DNA of 64,000 bases from Mycolicibacterium goodii (GTDB lineage Bacteria > Actinomycetota > Actinomycetes > Mycobacteriales > Mycobacteriaceae). Positions within the stretch are counted from its first letter, which is position 1. The number at the start of each line of letters is the position of its first letter. The notes under the pieces were generated by a model, which made no database searches, was not told the origin of the DNA, and saw only the letters and a list, made by a program, of their open reading frames with translations. Shown piece after piece: positions 1 to 9,187 of the stretch. The position numbers were made by a program, and so were the translations under genes. The stretch lies in assembly GCF_022370755.2 (NCBI RefSeq), contig NZ_CP092364.2, positions 1 to 64,000 on the forward strand, read 5' to 3'.

Positions 1-1
1 G

Positions 2-1315
2 CGGGTCGCGGTGTTCGGACTCGGTTATGTCGGGAGCGTTACTGCGGCTTGTCTTGCAAAGCGTGGCCATCCGGTTGTCGGTGTCGATATCAGGCACGAG
101 AAGGTCGACATGATCAATCGCGGCCAGAGTCCGGTGGTGGAGCGGGGCCTCGATGGCCTCGTTTTTGCCGAGGTCGCGGCGGGTCGCCTGTCTGCCACGG
201 CGGATTCTGCGCTGGCGGTGGCGAATACCGACATTGCACTGGTGTGCGTGGGCACCCCGTCTGCGCCCAACGGGAGCCTGTTGACGGCCTATCTGGAACG
301 CGTCAGCGAAGATATCGGTGCGGCGCTCGCGGGGCGGAAAGTGCGCTACACCGTTGTCATACGGTCGACGATGTTGCCCTCGACGTGCGAGCAGATCGTC
401 CTACCCCGTCTGCAGGAGATCTCGGGCCTACGGGCCGGAGAGGACTTCGGGTTGGCAGTGAATCCCGAGTTCTTGCGTGAAGGCTGTTCGATCCGAGACT
501 TCTTCGACCCGCCGAAGATCGTCATCGGCCAGTTCGATTCACGAAGTGGTGACGCAGTGGCGGACCTCTACCAGGGACTGCCCGGGCCGGTCTTTCGGGT
601 ACCGATACCGGTCGCGGAGATGATCAAATATGCGGACAACGGTTTTCACGCACTCAAGGCCGGTTTTGCCAACGAGATCGGATCGGTGTGCAAGGCATTG
701 GGCCTCGACAGCCACACCGTGATGGATATCTTCACGGCCGATACCAAGCTCAACATCTCGCCGGCGTACTTGCGGCCGGGGTTCGCATTCGGTGGTTCAT
801 GCCTGCCGAAGGATCTCCGTGCGCTCGTTCACCGCGCCCGGCGTTCCGACGTCCCGGTTCCGATCCTGGAGAGTGTCTGCACGTCCAATATCGGCCAGAT
901 CGACCGCGCCTTCAACATCATCGAGGCCACGGGGAAACGCAGGGTCGGCCTGCTCGGTCTCGCGTTCAAATCCGGAACCGACGACCTGCGTGAAAGTCCG
1001 TTGGTCGCACTTGCCGAGAGACTGCTCGGGCGTGGCTTCGAACTTCAGATCTACGATCCCCAGGTTGCCGTATCGAGACTTCTCGGCGCGAACCGCGCTT
1101 ACGCCGAACAGCGAATTCCCCACTTGTCGCGGTTCATCACGGATTCACCCGATGAGGTGGTGAACCATGCGGAGATCTGTGTGGTGGGTGCGGCGGACCC
1201 GGAGGCGATCGCTGCCCTGCGGCGTGCAGACGGGAGAATTGTCGTCGACTTGGTCCGATTCCCGGGTTCGGTGGATTACCAGCACGACCCGCGCTATATC
1301 GGTATCAGTTGGTGA
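2..1315 (+). CDS. GDP-mannose/UDP-glucose 6-dehydrogenase, AlgD-like (5' end cut by window)
   Basis: Nucleotide-sugar dehydrogenase that oxidises C6 of a GDP- or UDP-hexose to a uronic acid with two NAD+. The Rossmann motif (FGLGYVG) starts at the window edge: codons for R-V-A-V precede it from position 2, so the true start lies just outside. The motif GSCLPKD carries the catalytic Cys, near residue 264 counted from the GTG at 11. NPEFLREG and the spacing of the RSTMLPST segment look more like GDP-mannose dehydrogenase (AlgD) than UDP-glucose dehydrogenase, but substrate is inferred. About 434 aa is normal family length. It would supply a uronic acid donor for the polysaccharide made by the genes that follow. 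Confidence 0.85.
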   Translation, partial: RVAVFGLGYVGSVTAACLAKRGHPVVGVDIRHEKVDMINRGQSPVVERGLDGLVFAEVAAGRLSATADSALAVANTDIALVCVGTPSAPNGSLLTAYLERVSEDIGAALAGRKVRYTVVIRSTMLPSTCEQIVLPRLQEISGLRAGEDFGLAVNPEFLREGCSIRDFFDPPKIVIGQFDSRSGDAVADLYQGLPGPVFRVPIPVAEMIKYADNGFHALKAGFANEIGSVCKALGLDSHTVMDIFTADTKLNISPAYLRPGFAFGGSCLPKDLRALVHRARRSDVPVPILESVCTSNIGQIDRAFNIIEATGKRRVGLLGLAFKSGTDDLRESPLVALAERLLGRGFELQIYDPQVAVSRLLGANRAYAEQRIPHLSRFITDSPDEVVNHAEICVVGAADPEAIAALRRADGRIVVDLVRFPGSVDYQHDPRYIGISW

Positions 1316-1526
1316 CAGAGAGGACCGCCCTACCTCTCGATGATGGCGCCAAGAACCACCGGGTCGCGTAGCATTGAGTGCGATTGGTTGCGCGGGGGAT
1401 GTACCCAAGTGGGGAAGGCGGCCATGCGGTGAGCGTGGGTCAACAAACGTGTGGGCGCGATGGTGACCGCGGCTTCGATGCCTGCAGAACCCGTTTCGTC
1501 GCAACGGCAGAACCCGTCGGCGTCAC

Positions 1527-2498
1527 GTGAACAAGATACTTGTCACCGGCGGAGTCGGAACCATCGGCAGTGCTGTTGTCCGTAGGTTGTTGCGAGGCAA
1601 TGACTGCGACATCAGGGTGTGTGATCAACGGCCCGCACCGCAGTGGATGGACGAAACGTGCGAGGTGCGCACCGCGGACCTGAGGGATGTGAGCGAGGCC
1701 CGAGCAGCGGTCGACGGATGCACTCACGTCATCCATCTCGCCGCGATCGTGGGCGGCATCGCGAACTTTCACAGGCTGCCGCACACGCTCCTCGAGATGA
1801 ACACCGGCCTCTACAATTCCGTGTTCGGCGCTGCCCTACGCAAGAACGTCGAAAGGCTCGTCTACGTCTCGTCGTCGATGGTGTTCGAACGCGCGACCCA
1901 GTTCCCGACCACCGAAGAGCATCTGCAGGACTGCCGCCCACCACTATCGGCGTACGGCTTCTCGAAGCTGACCGGCGAGATGTACTGCCGCGCCCTGCAC
2001 GACGAGCACGGGCTGCCGTTCACCATCTGCCGGCCGTTCAACGCCTACGGTCCCGGTGAGCTTCCCGATACCGAGCCAGGAATCGCCCACGCGGTTCCTG
2101 ATCTCATCCGCAAGGCACTGTCGGGTCAGTACCCGTTGCAGATCTTCGGTTCAGGCAGGCAGACCCGCACGCTCACCCACGTCGACGACATCGCCGACGG
2201 TATCGTCACGGCGATGTTCCATCCGGCAGGCGAGAACGAGGATTTCAACATCTCCGCCGCAGAGGAGCATACGGTCGCCGAGATCGCACAGCTGATCTGG
2301 ACGGCGTGTGGGCGGGACCCAGAGGACTTCGTGCTCGACACCGTCCCGACTTTCACCGTCGACGTGCAGCGGCGATGGCCGTCTGTCGAGAAGGCGAAGA
2401 AACTGCTGGGATGGCAGGCACGCGTGGACCTGCGCGATGGTATCGCGCAGACGGTCGAGTGGCTCCGAGAACAACAGTGCGCCTCGCGACACGGATGA
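1527..2498 (+). CDS. NAD-dependent sugar epimerase/dehydratase
   Basis: Extended short-chain dehydrogenase (323 aa) acting on a nucleotide sugar. The N-terminus has the Rossmann glycine motif TGGVGTIG. The catalytic pair is Y143 and K147 in SAYGFSK, with the SSS triad serines about 25 residues earlier. NAYGPGE and a C-terminal RWPSVEKAKKLLGW segment are typical of UDP-glucose 4-epimerase and GDP-mannose epimerase relatives. The GTG start is the first codon consistent with the Rossmann strand; no strong Shine-Dalgarno is visible. It lies 211 bp after the dehydrogenase and converges with the chain-length genes, leaving only 9 bp. Exact substrate is not determined. Confidence 0.85.
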   Translation: MNKILVTGGVGTIGSAVVRRLLRGNDCDIRVCDQRPAPQWMDETCEVRTADLRDVSEARAAVDGCTHVIHLAAIVGGIANFHRLPHTLLEMNTGLYNSVFGAALRKNVERLVYVSSSMVFERATQFPTTEEHLQDCRPPLSAYGFSKLTGEMYCRALHDEHGLPFTICRPFNAYGPGELPDTEPGIAHAVPDLIRKALSGQYPLQIFGSGRQTRTLTHVDDIADGIVTAMFHPAGENEDFNISAAEEHTVAEIAQLIWTACGRDPEDFVLDTVPTFTVDVQRRWPSVEKAKKLLGWQARVDLRDGIAQTVEWLREQQCASRHG

Positions 2499-2507
2499 GC
2501 GCCAACT

Positions 2508-3173
2508 TCACCTTCCTTCGGTGACCTCGGCCCGTTCCGGTTCGCCGTCCATCGTCCTCTTTTCTGCCCGGTCGGCCGGCTCACGTGACGCGCGGATCCA
2601 CACCGCCGCTGCACCCATCAACAGCGCCGCAAAGGTGACGAGTGTGTAGAGCAGGACTCTCTCGACCGGATCTCTGTGCGCGGGCGTCGCGGCGCTCACC
2701 AGCGTGGTGTGAACCTTCTGACTGTCCTCGCCGGTCGCGGTCTCGATCGCGGCGGTGTACGCGACGAACTCTCTCGCCACTGTGTTCGCGAGCTGTTCCG
2801 CGCGTTCCGGCGATCTGTCGGTGACCTCGATGTCGATGAGGGAGGTCTTCGGTGGCACATTGGTGGCGGACAGCTCCCCGGCGAGCTGGGCACGGGTCAT
2901 CGGCAACCCGAGTCTGTCGATGACACGTTGGGTCACCGCGTCGCTCGTGACAAGCGGTATGTAGGTTCGGATACGCCGGATCGCGACTTCCTCGTTCTGG
3001 TATGCCGCAGCCGTGGTCGATCCCTCGATCGACACCATCAATCGCGCCGACGACACGTACGTGACCGGAAACATCAGGATCGCGGCGGCGCCGACGACGA
3101 GGACCAAGCCGGCCACGAGCAGATACGTCCACCGGAACCGCCGCGTCGCGGCGAGAAATGTTCGCAGATTCAA
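2508..3173 (-). CDS. Wzz/YveK-like polysaccharide chain-length protein (second of a pair)
   Basis: Membrane protein of 221 aa with the polysaccharide co-polymerase layout: TM1 at about residues 15-35, a periplasmic Wzz-type domain, and TM2 at about 172-193 followed by a charged tail. Such proteins set the modal chain length of Wzy-made polysaccharides. I placed the start at the TTG whose first bases overlap the TGA of the upstream partner (3170-3172) and which follows an AGGGGTG ribosome site. The longer open frame upstream has no hydrophobic start and lies inside the partner gene. No tyrosine-kinase domain is present, unlike many Gram-positive homologues. Confidence 0.75.
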   Translation of the reverse strand: MNLRTFLAATRRFRWTYLLVAGLVLVVGAAAILMFPVTYVSSARLMVSIEGSTTAAAYQNEEVAIRRIRTYIPLVTSDAVTQRVIDRLGLPMTRAQLAGELSATNVPPKTSLIDIEVTDRSPERAEQLANTVAREFVAYTAAIETATGEDSQKVHTTLVSAATPAHRDPVERVLLYTLVTFAALLMGAAAVWIRASREPADRAEKRTMDGEPERAEVTEGR

Positions 3174-3820
3174 CTTTTCACCCCTGACGGTTCGGATTGT
3201 CGTTGCGCGTCGGCAGCGAAGGCGGATCGAACCACTGCCGCGGTGGCTCCGGCAACCAGGCCGATCAGTGCGACACCGAGCAGCACGATCGGCAGCGGCA
3301 GACCCCACGCCACCATCCTGGTCGGCCGCCCGGGTGGGTCGACGACGACAAGGTCGGCCCGTGGAACCAGCGAGCCGGGAACCGATTCCAGCGTGCGGAC
3401 CGATGCCGCGTATTCGGAGAGGAACATCATCGCCGTCTGCTGCGCTTCGGCGGCCGACGGTGCACTCACCGCGACGGTGATGAGCGCGGTGCCCGAGATG
3501 TTGTCGGCCTCGATCCTCGAGGCCAGGGTTGCCGGATCGAGGTCGAGGTCGAGGTTGGTGATGACGCGGTCGGCCACGGTGGAACTCGTGGCCAGTCGGG
3601 CGTAGGTGGCGGCGCGTTCGCGCGCGTAGGTGTCGCCACCGTCGACGACCCGGCTGACGTCGCCGGGGGTACGGACCAGCACCGTCGCCTGCGACTGGTA
3701 CAGCGGTGGTTGAAGGATCATCACGCCCGTCGCAGCGGCCAGTGCGAGCAGGACACCCCACAGCATCCACCGCCAGCGAACACCGAGGATGCGCAGATAG
3801 GCCCCGAGCGCGGGGTTCAC
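3170..3820 (-). CDS. Wzz/YveK-like polysaccharide chain-length protein (first of a pair)
   Basis: A 216-aa protein with TM1 near residues 17-36, an extracytoplasmic domain containing the typical YQSQATVLV strand, and TM2 near 167-195. It is a polysaccharide co-polymerase/chain-length determinant of the YveK/Wzz group. The GTG start overlaps the TGA of the preceding SGNH hydrolase (GTGA), and its own stop overlaps the TTG start of a second, divergent paralogue, so the three are translationally coupled. The pair may form a hetero-oligomer; that is inference. Confidence 0.78.
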   Translation of the reverse strand: MNPALGAYLRILGVRWRWMLWGVLLALAAATGVMILQPPLYQSQATVLVRTPGDVSRVVDGGDTYARERAATYARLATSSTVADRVITNLDLDLDPATLASRIEADNISGTALITVAVSAPSAAEAQQTAMMFLSEYAASVRTLESVPGSLVPRADLVVVDPPGRPTRMVAWGLPLPIVLLGVALIGLVAGATAAVVRSAFAADAQRQSEPSGVKS

Positions 3821-4569
3821 GACGGCGCCCGGAGGTTCTGCGTCTGGAGGGCCCCGATGAGAGCGGCCAGAATCTGCTTCTCGCCCTCGGCGTTTGGATG
3901 GATCTTGTCCGACGCGAGTAGATCTGACGTATCCGTGCCGGACAACGCGCTGAGCGGATCGATGAAGATCACCCCCTTGGCTTCAGGCGTGGCGTGCAGA
4001 CGCGCCACGAACTCGTTGGTCATGCCCAGGTCGTCCCGTGGATCGGCGAGGAGGCGGGGTCTTATGAACACGACCTGGGCACGGGGCCAGGCACGGCGGA
4101 CCTCGCCGATCGTCGAGACCGTTTCCTCGAATGCGTATGTGCGCGGCGCGAAATCATCGTTTCGGCCGCCGTCGAGCACAACCAGGTCCGGGTCGTACTT
4201 GGCGGACAGGTGCGGGATACGTTCGATGAACGACAGCGATTTCCCGACGTAGGGATCGTCCCAGCGGTTGGCCGGTCCGCCGCTGATGTACCCTGTGCCG
4301 CCAACCGCGGACAGTGCGCAGAGCCAGCCCATCCGTAGCGCGGCGCGGCAGGCATACGACAGCTCGGCGGAGCTCTCACCTGCGGTGTACGAATCTCCGA
4401 TGAACAACGCCAACGGCCGTGCGCCGGTGGTGGCGGGTTCTTCGCGGACGAAGGAGGACGTCGCGTATGGCGGGGCAACGTCAGCCGAGTGAGAAATTGC
4501 CGCGATGCCGATCGCGATTGCTGCGGTGAGCGCGACTGCGGCGAGATCGAGACATCGTGTCCGGTTCAT
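3817..4569 (-). CDS. SGNH/GDSL-type esterase, exported
   Basis: 250-aa SGNH hydrolase, probably removing acyl groups from the surface polysaccharide. A hydrophobic segment at residues 10-25 suggests a signal anchor. Block I is FIGDSYTAG with nucleophile S60; block III-like GGRNDD contains N137; block V is DKIHPNAEG with D221 and H224. All catalytic residues are therefore present. The ATG at 4569 overlaps the TGA of the upstream gene (ATGA), which favours it over an in-frame ATG eight codons upstream. It sits in a tightly coupled operon with glycosyltransferase and chain-length genes. Confidence 0.8.
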   Translation of the reverse strand: MNRTRCLDLAAVALTAAIAIGIAAISHSADVAPPYATSSFVREEPATTGARPLALFIGDSYTAGESSAELSYACRAALRMGWLCALSAVGGTGYISGGPANRWDDPYVGKSLSFIERIPHLSAKYDPDLVVLDGGRNDDFAPRTYAFEETVSTIGEVRRAWPRAQVVFIRPRLLADPRDDLGMTNEFVARLHATPEAKGVIFIDPLSALSGTDTSDLLASDKIHPNAEGEKQILAALIGALQTQNLRAPS

Positions 4570-5225
4570 GGCAGGACCTGTGTGCGAAGCCATGTCGCGA
4601 TTTTGTCCGCGGCAACGGACTGGCCCGCATCACTCGGACCGCTGCGGTCCGGGTGCATCTGGTCGCGGGTGAACAGGGGAGGATCGAGCGCGTCGAAGTA
4701 CGGCACATGGGCCTGCTCGGCCGCCTCCCGCACCGCGTCGTCGACGCGACGCACCGATTCCGGAACCGGTGTCTCGTACCAGAACGGACCGATCACCGCT
4801 GCCTGCTCACCGCCCAGGGCGATCTTGTTGATCGCGTCTGTCGCTCCTACGGTGACTGCCTCCATCTCCGGTACGGAGGCGTCAGCTGTGCCGGTCATCA
4901 TGAGAATGACCCGCGGACGCTGCGCCTGCGCGCGTTCCACCTGAAATCTGAACGCCTGCCCGCCCATCCCGTCTGCAGCGAAGCCGGATTCGGGCAACGC
5001 GTAATTGGACACCGACCAACCAGTTCTCGCTGCCATCAACGTCGGCCACACCACCCGGTTCTTGATCCCGGCGGTGTTCTGGTCGCCGACCACGGCGATG
5101 GTCACCGGTGGCGCGGTGGCGGTGGCGGGCGCCAAGGCAAGGGCCGACGCGAGGGCCAACTGGAGGCCCAGGAAGAGTCCGACGGCCCACCGGAACCGCC
5201 GATGAATGATTCGTTCGCGGTTCAT
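4566..5225 (-). CDS. SGNH-fold protein lacking the catalytic serine
   Basis: 219-aa secreted or anchored protein: basic N-terminus, hydrophobic segment at residues 13-33, then an SGNH-hydrolase fold. The block I motif reads VVGDQNTAG, so Q49 occupies the nucleophile position, and the block III region reads MTGTAD with no Asn. The C-terminal Asp/His pair (D188, H191 in DQMHP) is kept. It is probably a binding or regulatory pseudo-enzyme partner of the active SGNH protein encoded immediately downstream, with which it overlaps by 4 bp. It could also be an enzyme with altered chemistry. Both its ends overlap neighbours by ATGA. Confidence 0.72.
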   Translation of the reverse strand: MNRERIIHRRFRWAVGLFLGLQLALASALALAPATATAPPVTIAVVGDQNTAGIKNRVVWPTLMAARTGWSVSNYALPESGFAADGMGGQAFRFQVERAQAQRPRVILMMTGTADASVPEMEAVTVGATDAINKIALGGEQAAVIGPFWYETPVPESVRRVDDAVREAAEQAHVPYFDALDPPLFTRDQMHPDRSGPSDAGQSVAADKIATWLRTQVLP

Positions 5226-6346
5226 GGGACACCTACGAGGACGTCCGCGTACGTGCTCGCCAGACGATCACCGACGAGTCCCATGCCGAAGTGCTCACGC
5301 ACGGTTTCTCTGCCACGGTGCCCCATCGAGCGGGCGTACGCACGATCTGCGAGCACCGAGGCGACCGCGGCCACCAGGTCGGGCACCGCGGGGGCGGTGA
5401 CGATACCGCAACCCGATCGGTCGACGATCGGCGCGAGGCCGCAGTCGTCGGTCACGACGACCGGAATCCCGACCGACATCGCTTCCAGAACCGACATCGG
5501 GAACGGCTCTTGCACGGAGGGGAGCACATAGACGTCTGCTTCGGACATCCGAGCGGGGATCGCATCGGGATGCAGCGCACCTTCCCAGGTGATCCGCGGG
5601 TCCCGGCCGAGCGCTGCGCGCAGCGCGGGACCTTGCCCTTCATCGGGTCCCACCAAGGTGAAGCGGGCATCTGTGCCCGCGCTGAGCAGTTCCCGTGCCA
5701 TCTCGACGAACGCCAGTGGGCGCTTTCTCGGGTGTATGCGCGCAGCGAAGAGTATTTCTGGCTGTCGCGCGGACGTTCCGGTTGTGTGGGCGGGGGGATA
5801 CTCCGGCACCCCGTTGCCCAATTCCACGAGTCGAAGATCAGGTCCGGCGACGGCGATGAGTTGTCTACGCTCGGCGGAGTCGAGGAAGAACACGGCGCGT
5901 GCGTCCCGGAGGATGGCGCGAGTCCACACCCGGTCGAGCGGTGCGGCGAGCGGATGGTCCGTCGGTACGACCATGCCGTGCGTCTGGAGCACATAGGGGA
6001 TTCCGCGTCGGCGCGCCGCAGCCGCCACCGGCATGACGACGAGGTCACGCCCGAAGTGAACATGAACGGTGTCGAAACTGCTCCAGTTGCCGCGCAGCCA
6101 TTTCGTGAGACCGGGAGCGCAGGTCCAGGCAAATCCGGATCGGGGCAGAATACTTTTGGCAGCAAACAGTTTCACCGTTATGCCGTTGAGTTCGGACGGC
6201 AGCTGCCGGTAGCCGCACGCCGCGCCTGCCACTGTCACGTCGTGACCACGGCGGAGCAATTCCGCGCTCTGATTCAGTGCCACGCGGGCGGGTCCACCGT
6301 ACCGGCCGTCCGGACTGAACAGGGTCGCGACCTGCAGGATACGCAT
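5222..6346 (-). CDS. Glycosyltransferase family 4 (GT-B)
   Basis: 374-aa retaining GT-B glycosyltransferase, cytosolic or membrane-associated, adding a sugar to the lipid-linked repeat unit. The N-terminal segment MRILQVATLF followed by GGPARVALNQ is typical of GT4. The C-terminal half has FAARIHPRKRPLAFVEMA and the nucleotide-sugar binding E-x7-E-like run PSVQEPFPMSVLEAMSVG. I chose the ATG at 6346; an upstream in-frame ATG would add 20 unrelated residues and overlap the neighbouring acetyltransferase gene. The stop overlaps the next start (ATGA). Confidence 0.85.
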   Translation of the reverse strand: MRILQVATLFSPDGRYGGPARVALNQSAELLRRGHDVTVAGAACGYRQLPSELNGITVKLFAAKSILPRSGFAWTCAPGLTKWLRGNWSSFDTVHVHFGRDLVVMPVAAAARRRGIPYVLQTHGMVVPTDHPLAAPLDRVWTRAILRDARAVFFLDSAERRQLIAVAGPDLRLVELGNGVPEYPPAHTTGTSARQPEILFAARIHPRKRPLAFVEMARELLSAGTDARFTLVGPDEGQGPALRAALGRDPRITWEGALHPDAIPARMSEADVYVLPSVQEPFPMSVLEAMSVGIPVVVTDDCGLAPIVDRSGCGIVTAPAVPDLVAAVASVLADRAYARSMGHRGRETVREHFGMGLVGDRLASTYADVLVGVP

Positions 6347-6350
6347 GTGG

Positions 6351-6935
6351 TCACATCCGGCTGACGGTCGGTTGAGCGGCCTGGACCAGAGAATCCGGTG
6401 GCACATCGTGGTGGACCAACGACATCGCGCCGATGACGGAATTCGCCCCTATCCGAACCCCACGCAGGACCGTGCTGCGCGCACACACCCATGCGCCGTC
6501 CTCGATCGTGATCGGACCATTGTCGAAATCGAAGGTGGGAGACCTGCGGTCGTGACTGCCGGTGCACAGGAACACCTGCTGTGAGATACACACGTCCGAA
6601 CCGATCACTATCTGGTCGAGGTTGTAGAGCTCACTGCCGACACCGATCCAGGAATTGTTTCCGATCGAGAGTTTCCACGGCCACTGAACCGTCACTCGGT
6701 GCCTGATCAAGACGTTGTCACCGATCTGCGCACCGAACCAACGCAACATGGCGCACCGCAGCCGGTTCGGGCACCACACCTGCGTGAAGACCAGGGTGGA
6801 CATCGCCACCCAGAGGATCTGCGCGCCGAGGCCACGCCCCTTGTCGTAGGACCTGCCACGCCGCGCGGCCAGCGATCGGTTCGGCTGTGTGATCGACACA
6901 TTGCCTCCGCTAGCAAAGAATCTGACGAGAATCAT
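6351..6935 (-). CDS. WcaF-like hexapeptide O-acetyltransferase
   Basis: 194-aa left-handed beta-helix acyltransferase. The region WFGAQIGDNVLIRHRV, PWKLSIGNNSWIG, the LCTGSHD catalytic-His segment and VLRGVRIGANSVIGA are close to the colanic-acid acetyltransferase WcaF layout. It likely acetylates a sugar of the repeat unit using acetyl-CoA. It is first in the minus-strand operon 6935 to 2508 and is separated by 84 bp from the divergent Wzy-like gene. Start is uncertain: the ATG at 6935 or a GTG 12 codons later. Confidence 0.82.
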   Translation of the reverse strand: MILVRFFASGGNVSITQPNRSLAARRGRSYDKGRGLGAQILWVAMSTLVFTQVWCPNRLRCAMLRWFGAQIGDNVLIRHRVTVQWPWKLSIGNNSWIGVGSELYNLDQIVIGSDVCISQQVFLCTGSHDRRSPTFDFDNGPITIEDGAWVCARSTVLRGVRIGANSVIGAMSLVHHDVPPDSLVQAAQPTVSRM

Positions 6936-7019
6936 GGTAGCGGGGGCTACGACTTCGCTACATGAAACGGCGTAAACAGCTATCGTCAGATTCTGCGCGC
7001 ATCGGTCAATTGGGGGTGT
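6936..7019. promoter_or_regulatory. Divergent promoter region of the polysaccharide locus
   Basis: 84-bp non-coding, relatively AT-richer stretch between the minus-strand acetyltransferase operon and the plus-strand Wzy/GT2/Wzx operon. It must carry both promoters. I cannot name a regulator motif in it. Confidence 0.4.
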
Positions 7020-8285
7020 GTGTTGACGACAACCGAGCTCGCACCCTGTTCGCTGCAGGACAAGCGCCGCATACCTTCCGTGATACCCGGTCAGATCTTG
7101 ATATTCGCGGCAGCGGCAACCTCGGCGATCCAGGGCGCAAACGTGACCGTGACGGCACTGTCACTGGTCTGCCTGCTCATCGCGCCGGCATGGCTTCTCA
7201 TGTCGCATCGGGGAATCGACGTGCTGCCACTACTCCTCGCGGCGCTGGGTTGGATTTCGTTTCTCGCATCCTGCCTTGTGAACGATGTGAGCGTGCTGTG
7301 GCCGAATGCCTTGGCGCCCGGTGCTTTCGGGTTGTATTTCATCGGTCTGACCGTGCTCACCGGCCGCGCGGTCGACTCGATCGCCCTCGTGCTCGCGGGC
7401 TTGGCCGTCGGCGCGATCGTGTTCTTCGCGATGGAAGGGATCGAGCTCACGCACACCGGGCGTTTCGCGGACACCTGGAAGTACGGTATCGCTTCCGCGG
7501 TGACCATCCTCATCGTGTTCGGGTTGACGATCGTGCGAGCGCCGGCCCCGGTGATGCCCGCGACCCTGTTGGCGTTGGGTTTGGCCAGTCTCGGATTGAA
7601 CTACCGAGCGCATGCGCTCGTCTGCTTCCTCGCTGCCGGAACGTTGTTGATCAATCACGTTTTCGGTCCGAGGCTTCGCCGTGGATGGCAGTTCGCCGGG
7701 TTGATCGCAATCGGTGTCGCGTTCGCCTATGTGATGCCGATGGTCGCCAGGACCGGGCTGTTCGGATCCGCGCTGCAACACAAGACGGTCGAGCAGGAGG
7801 CGTTCGACGTGCCGTTGCTGCTGGCGGGCCGGACCGAACCGCCCATGAGCATCACCGCGATTCTCGAGCACCCGCTGCTCGGCTGGGGAAGTGCCATGAA
7901 CCTGACCCCTGACGTGTACACGCGCGCGCAGCATCTTGCGACCCGGTTGGGCTTCGACCCGACGTTCCCCTTCGACGTGTATTGGGAACTGCCGCCATCG
8001 AACTATTCCGCGATGCATTCGATTCTGCTGGGTTCGTGGGCCGAGGGTGGCGTGCTGGCCGTGCTCCTGCCCGCGGCGCTGCTGGTCGCATGCCTCGGCG
8101 TCGTATGGAACTTCACGAGGCTCGGCCGGTGGGCGGCGCTCGGTGTCACGGTCGCCCTGCAGGGTATCTGGGACGTCATGTACGGCCCGTGGCTGTACAA
8201 CATGATCCCGACATTCGTGTGCATCGTATTGCTGTTCTCGGCCACGCACTTTCGCGGACAGCAGGCTCGGTCCGGCGGCCCATGA
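7020..8285 (+). CDS. Wzy/O-antigen ligase-like polytopic membrane protein
   Basis: 421-aa protein with about 10-11 hydrophobic segments and one larger extracytoplasmic loop around residues 245-345 (containing HPLLGWGSAMN and the YWELPPSNYSAMHSILL segment). This is the architecture of O-antigen polymerases and ligases; the HNxxL/SxH-type motif preceding the last TM group fits. It would polymerise flipped repeat units at the outer face of the membrane. The GTG at 7020 is the most upstream plausible start. The stop is overlapped by the ATG of the GT2 gene. Confidence 0.75.
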   Translation: MLTTTELAPCSLQDKRRIPSVIPGQILIFAAAATSAIQGANVTVTALSLVCLLIAPAWLLMSHRGIDVLPLLLAALGWISFLASCLVNDVSVLWPNALAPGAFGLYFIGLTVLTGRAVDSIALVLAGLAVGAIVFFAMEGIELTHTGRFADTWKYGIASAVTILIVFGLTIVRAPAPVMPATLLALGLASLGLNYRAHALVCFLAAGTLLINHVFGPRLRRGWQFAGLIAIGVAFAYVMPMVARTGLFGSALQHKTVEQEAFDVPLLLAGRTEPPMSITAILEHPLLGWGSAMNLTPDVYTRAQHLATRLGFDPTFPFDVYWELPPSNYSAMHSILLGSWAEGGVLAVLLPAALLVACLGVVWNFTRLGRWAALGVTVALQGIWDVMYGPWLYNMIPTFVCIVLLFSATHFRGQQARSGGP

Positions 8286-9187
8286 GGCGAACCGTCAGCG
8301 TGGTGATCGCCACCATCGGCCGGCCGTCACTCGCCGGTGCTGTTCGATCAGCCCTCGATCAGACGTATCCCGTCGACGAGATTCTCGTCGTCGCAGAACC
8401 AGACGTGCGCGTGTGTCTGCCGTCTGATGACCGCATCAAGCTGGTCACGGCTGGTGCCGACGACGGCCCGGCCCGCGGACGGCAATTGGGCATAGATGCC
8501 GCGCGGGGGACCGTGATCGCACTGCTCGACGACGACGACCTGTGGCAGCCTTCCAAGCTGGCCCGCCAACTCACCGCGGCCGACGCATTCGACGACGACG
8601 AGTGGGTCATTTCGTCTCGGATGCTCGTGCGGGGGCCAGGAGAGCGGGAGCGGATATGGCCTCGGCGCCTCATCGAACCCGGAGAGTTGGTGGCAGAATA
8701 TCTGTTTCGCTTCGAAAAGATCGGGTTCGGCAATGCCAATCTGCAGACGTCGACCTTGTGCTTCCCTACCGAGCTGGGCCGATCGATTCCCTGGGGAATG
8801 GCCTTCGACGAACCTCACGACGAGCCCAGCTGGCTGATCCGGGTGCAACGCGCGCTTCCGGACCTGCGGGTGGTACAGCTGCCCGAACCGCTCAGCATCT
8901 ACAACGTCCATGGGCGTTCGGTGTCGCGGGATGCCACCGATCGCACCGACGCCTACATCCGCTGGGGCCTGCACCACCTCGGATCGGAGTCCCCCCGGGT
9001 TCTCGGCGACTACCTGTGCACGAGCCCGGTGAGCGCAGCGGTCTCGGCGGGATCTGCCGGCGGCGCGGCCCGCGCGGTGTGGTCGGCGGTGCAGCATGGT
9101 CGCCCAGGTTTCTGCGCGCTGGCCTATGCGGTGCTGAACACCACGAGGATCGTCATGCGCCTGCCCTTCTCGGCTGCCCGGCGATGA
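8282..9187 (+). CDS. Glycosyltransferase family 2 (GT-A)
   Basis: 301-aa inverting GT-A glycosyltransferase. It opens with VSVVIATIGRPSL, the GT2 N-terminal strand, continues with GPARGRQLGIDAARG, and has the metal-binding cluster LLDDDD at about residue 83. The ATG at 8282 overlaps the stop of the Wzy-like gene, so the long open frame upstream is not coding. It builds the repeat unit on the cytoplasmic face. The stop overlaps the flippase start (ATGA). Confidence 0.85.
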   Translation: MRRTVSVVIATIGRPSLAGAVRSALDQTYPVDEILVVAEPDVRVCLPSDDRIKLVTAGADDGPARGRQLGIDAARGTVIALLDDDDLWQPSKLARQLTAADAFDDDEWVISSRMLVRGPGERERIWPRRLIEPGELVAEYLFRFEKIGFGNANLQTSTLCFPTELGRSIPWGMAFDEPHDEPSWLIRVQRALPDLRVVQLPEPLSIYNVHGRSVSRDATDRTDAYIRWGLHHLGSESPRVLGDYLCTSPVSAAVSAGSAGGAARAVWSAVQHGRPGFCALAYAVLNTTRIVMRLPFSAARR

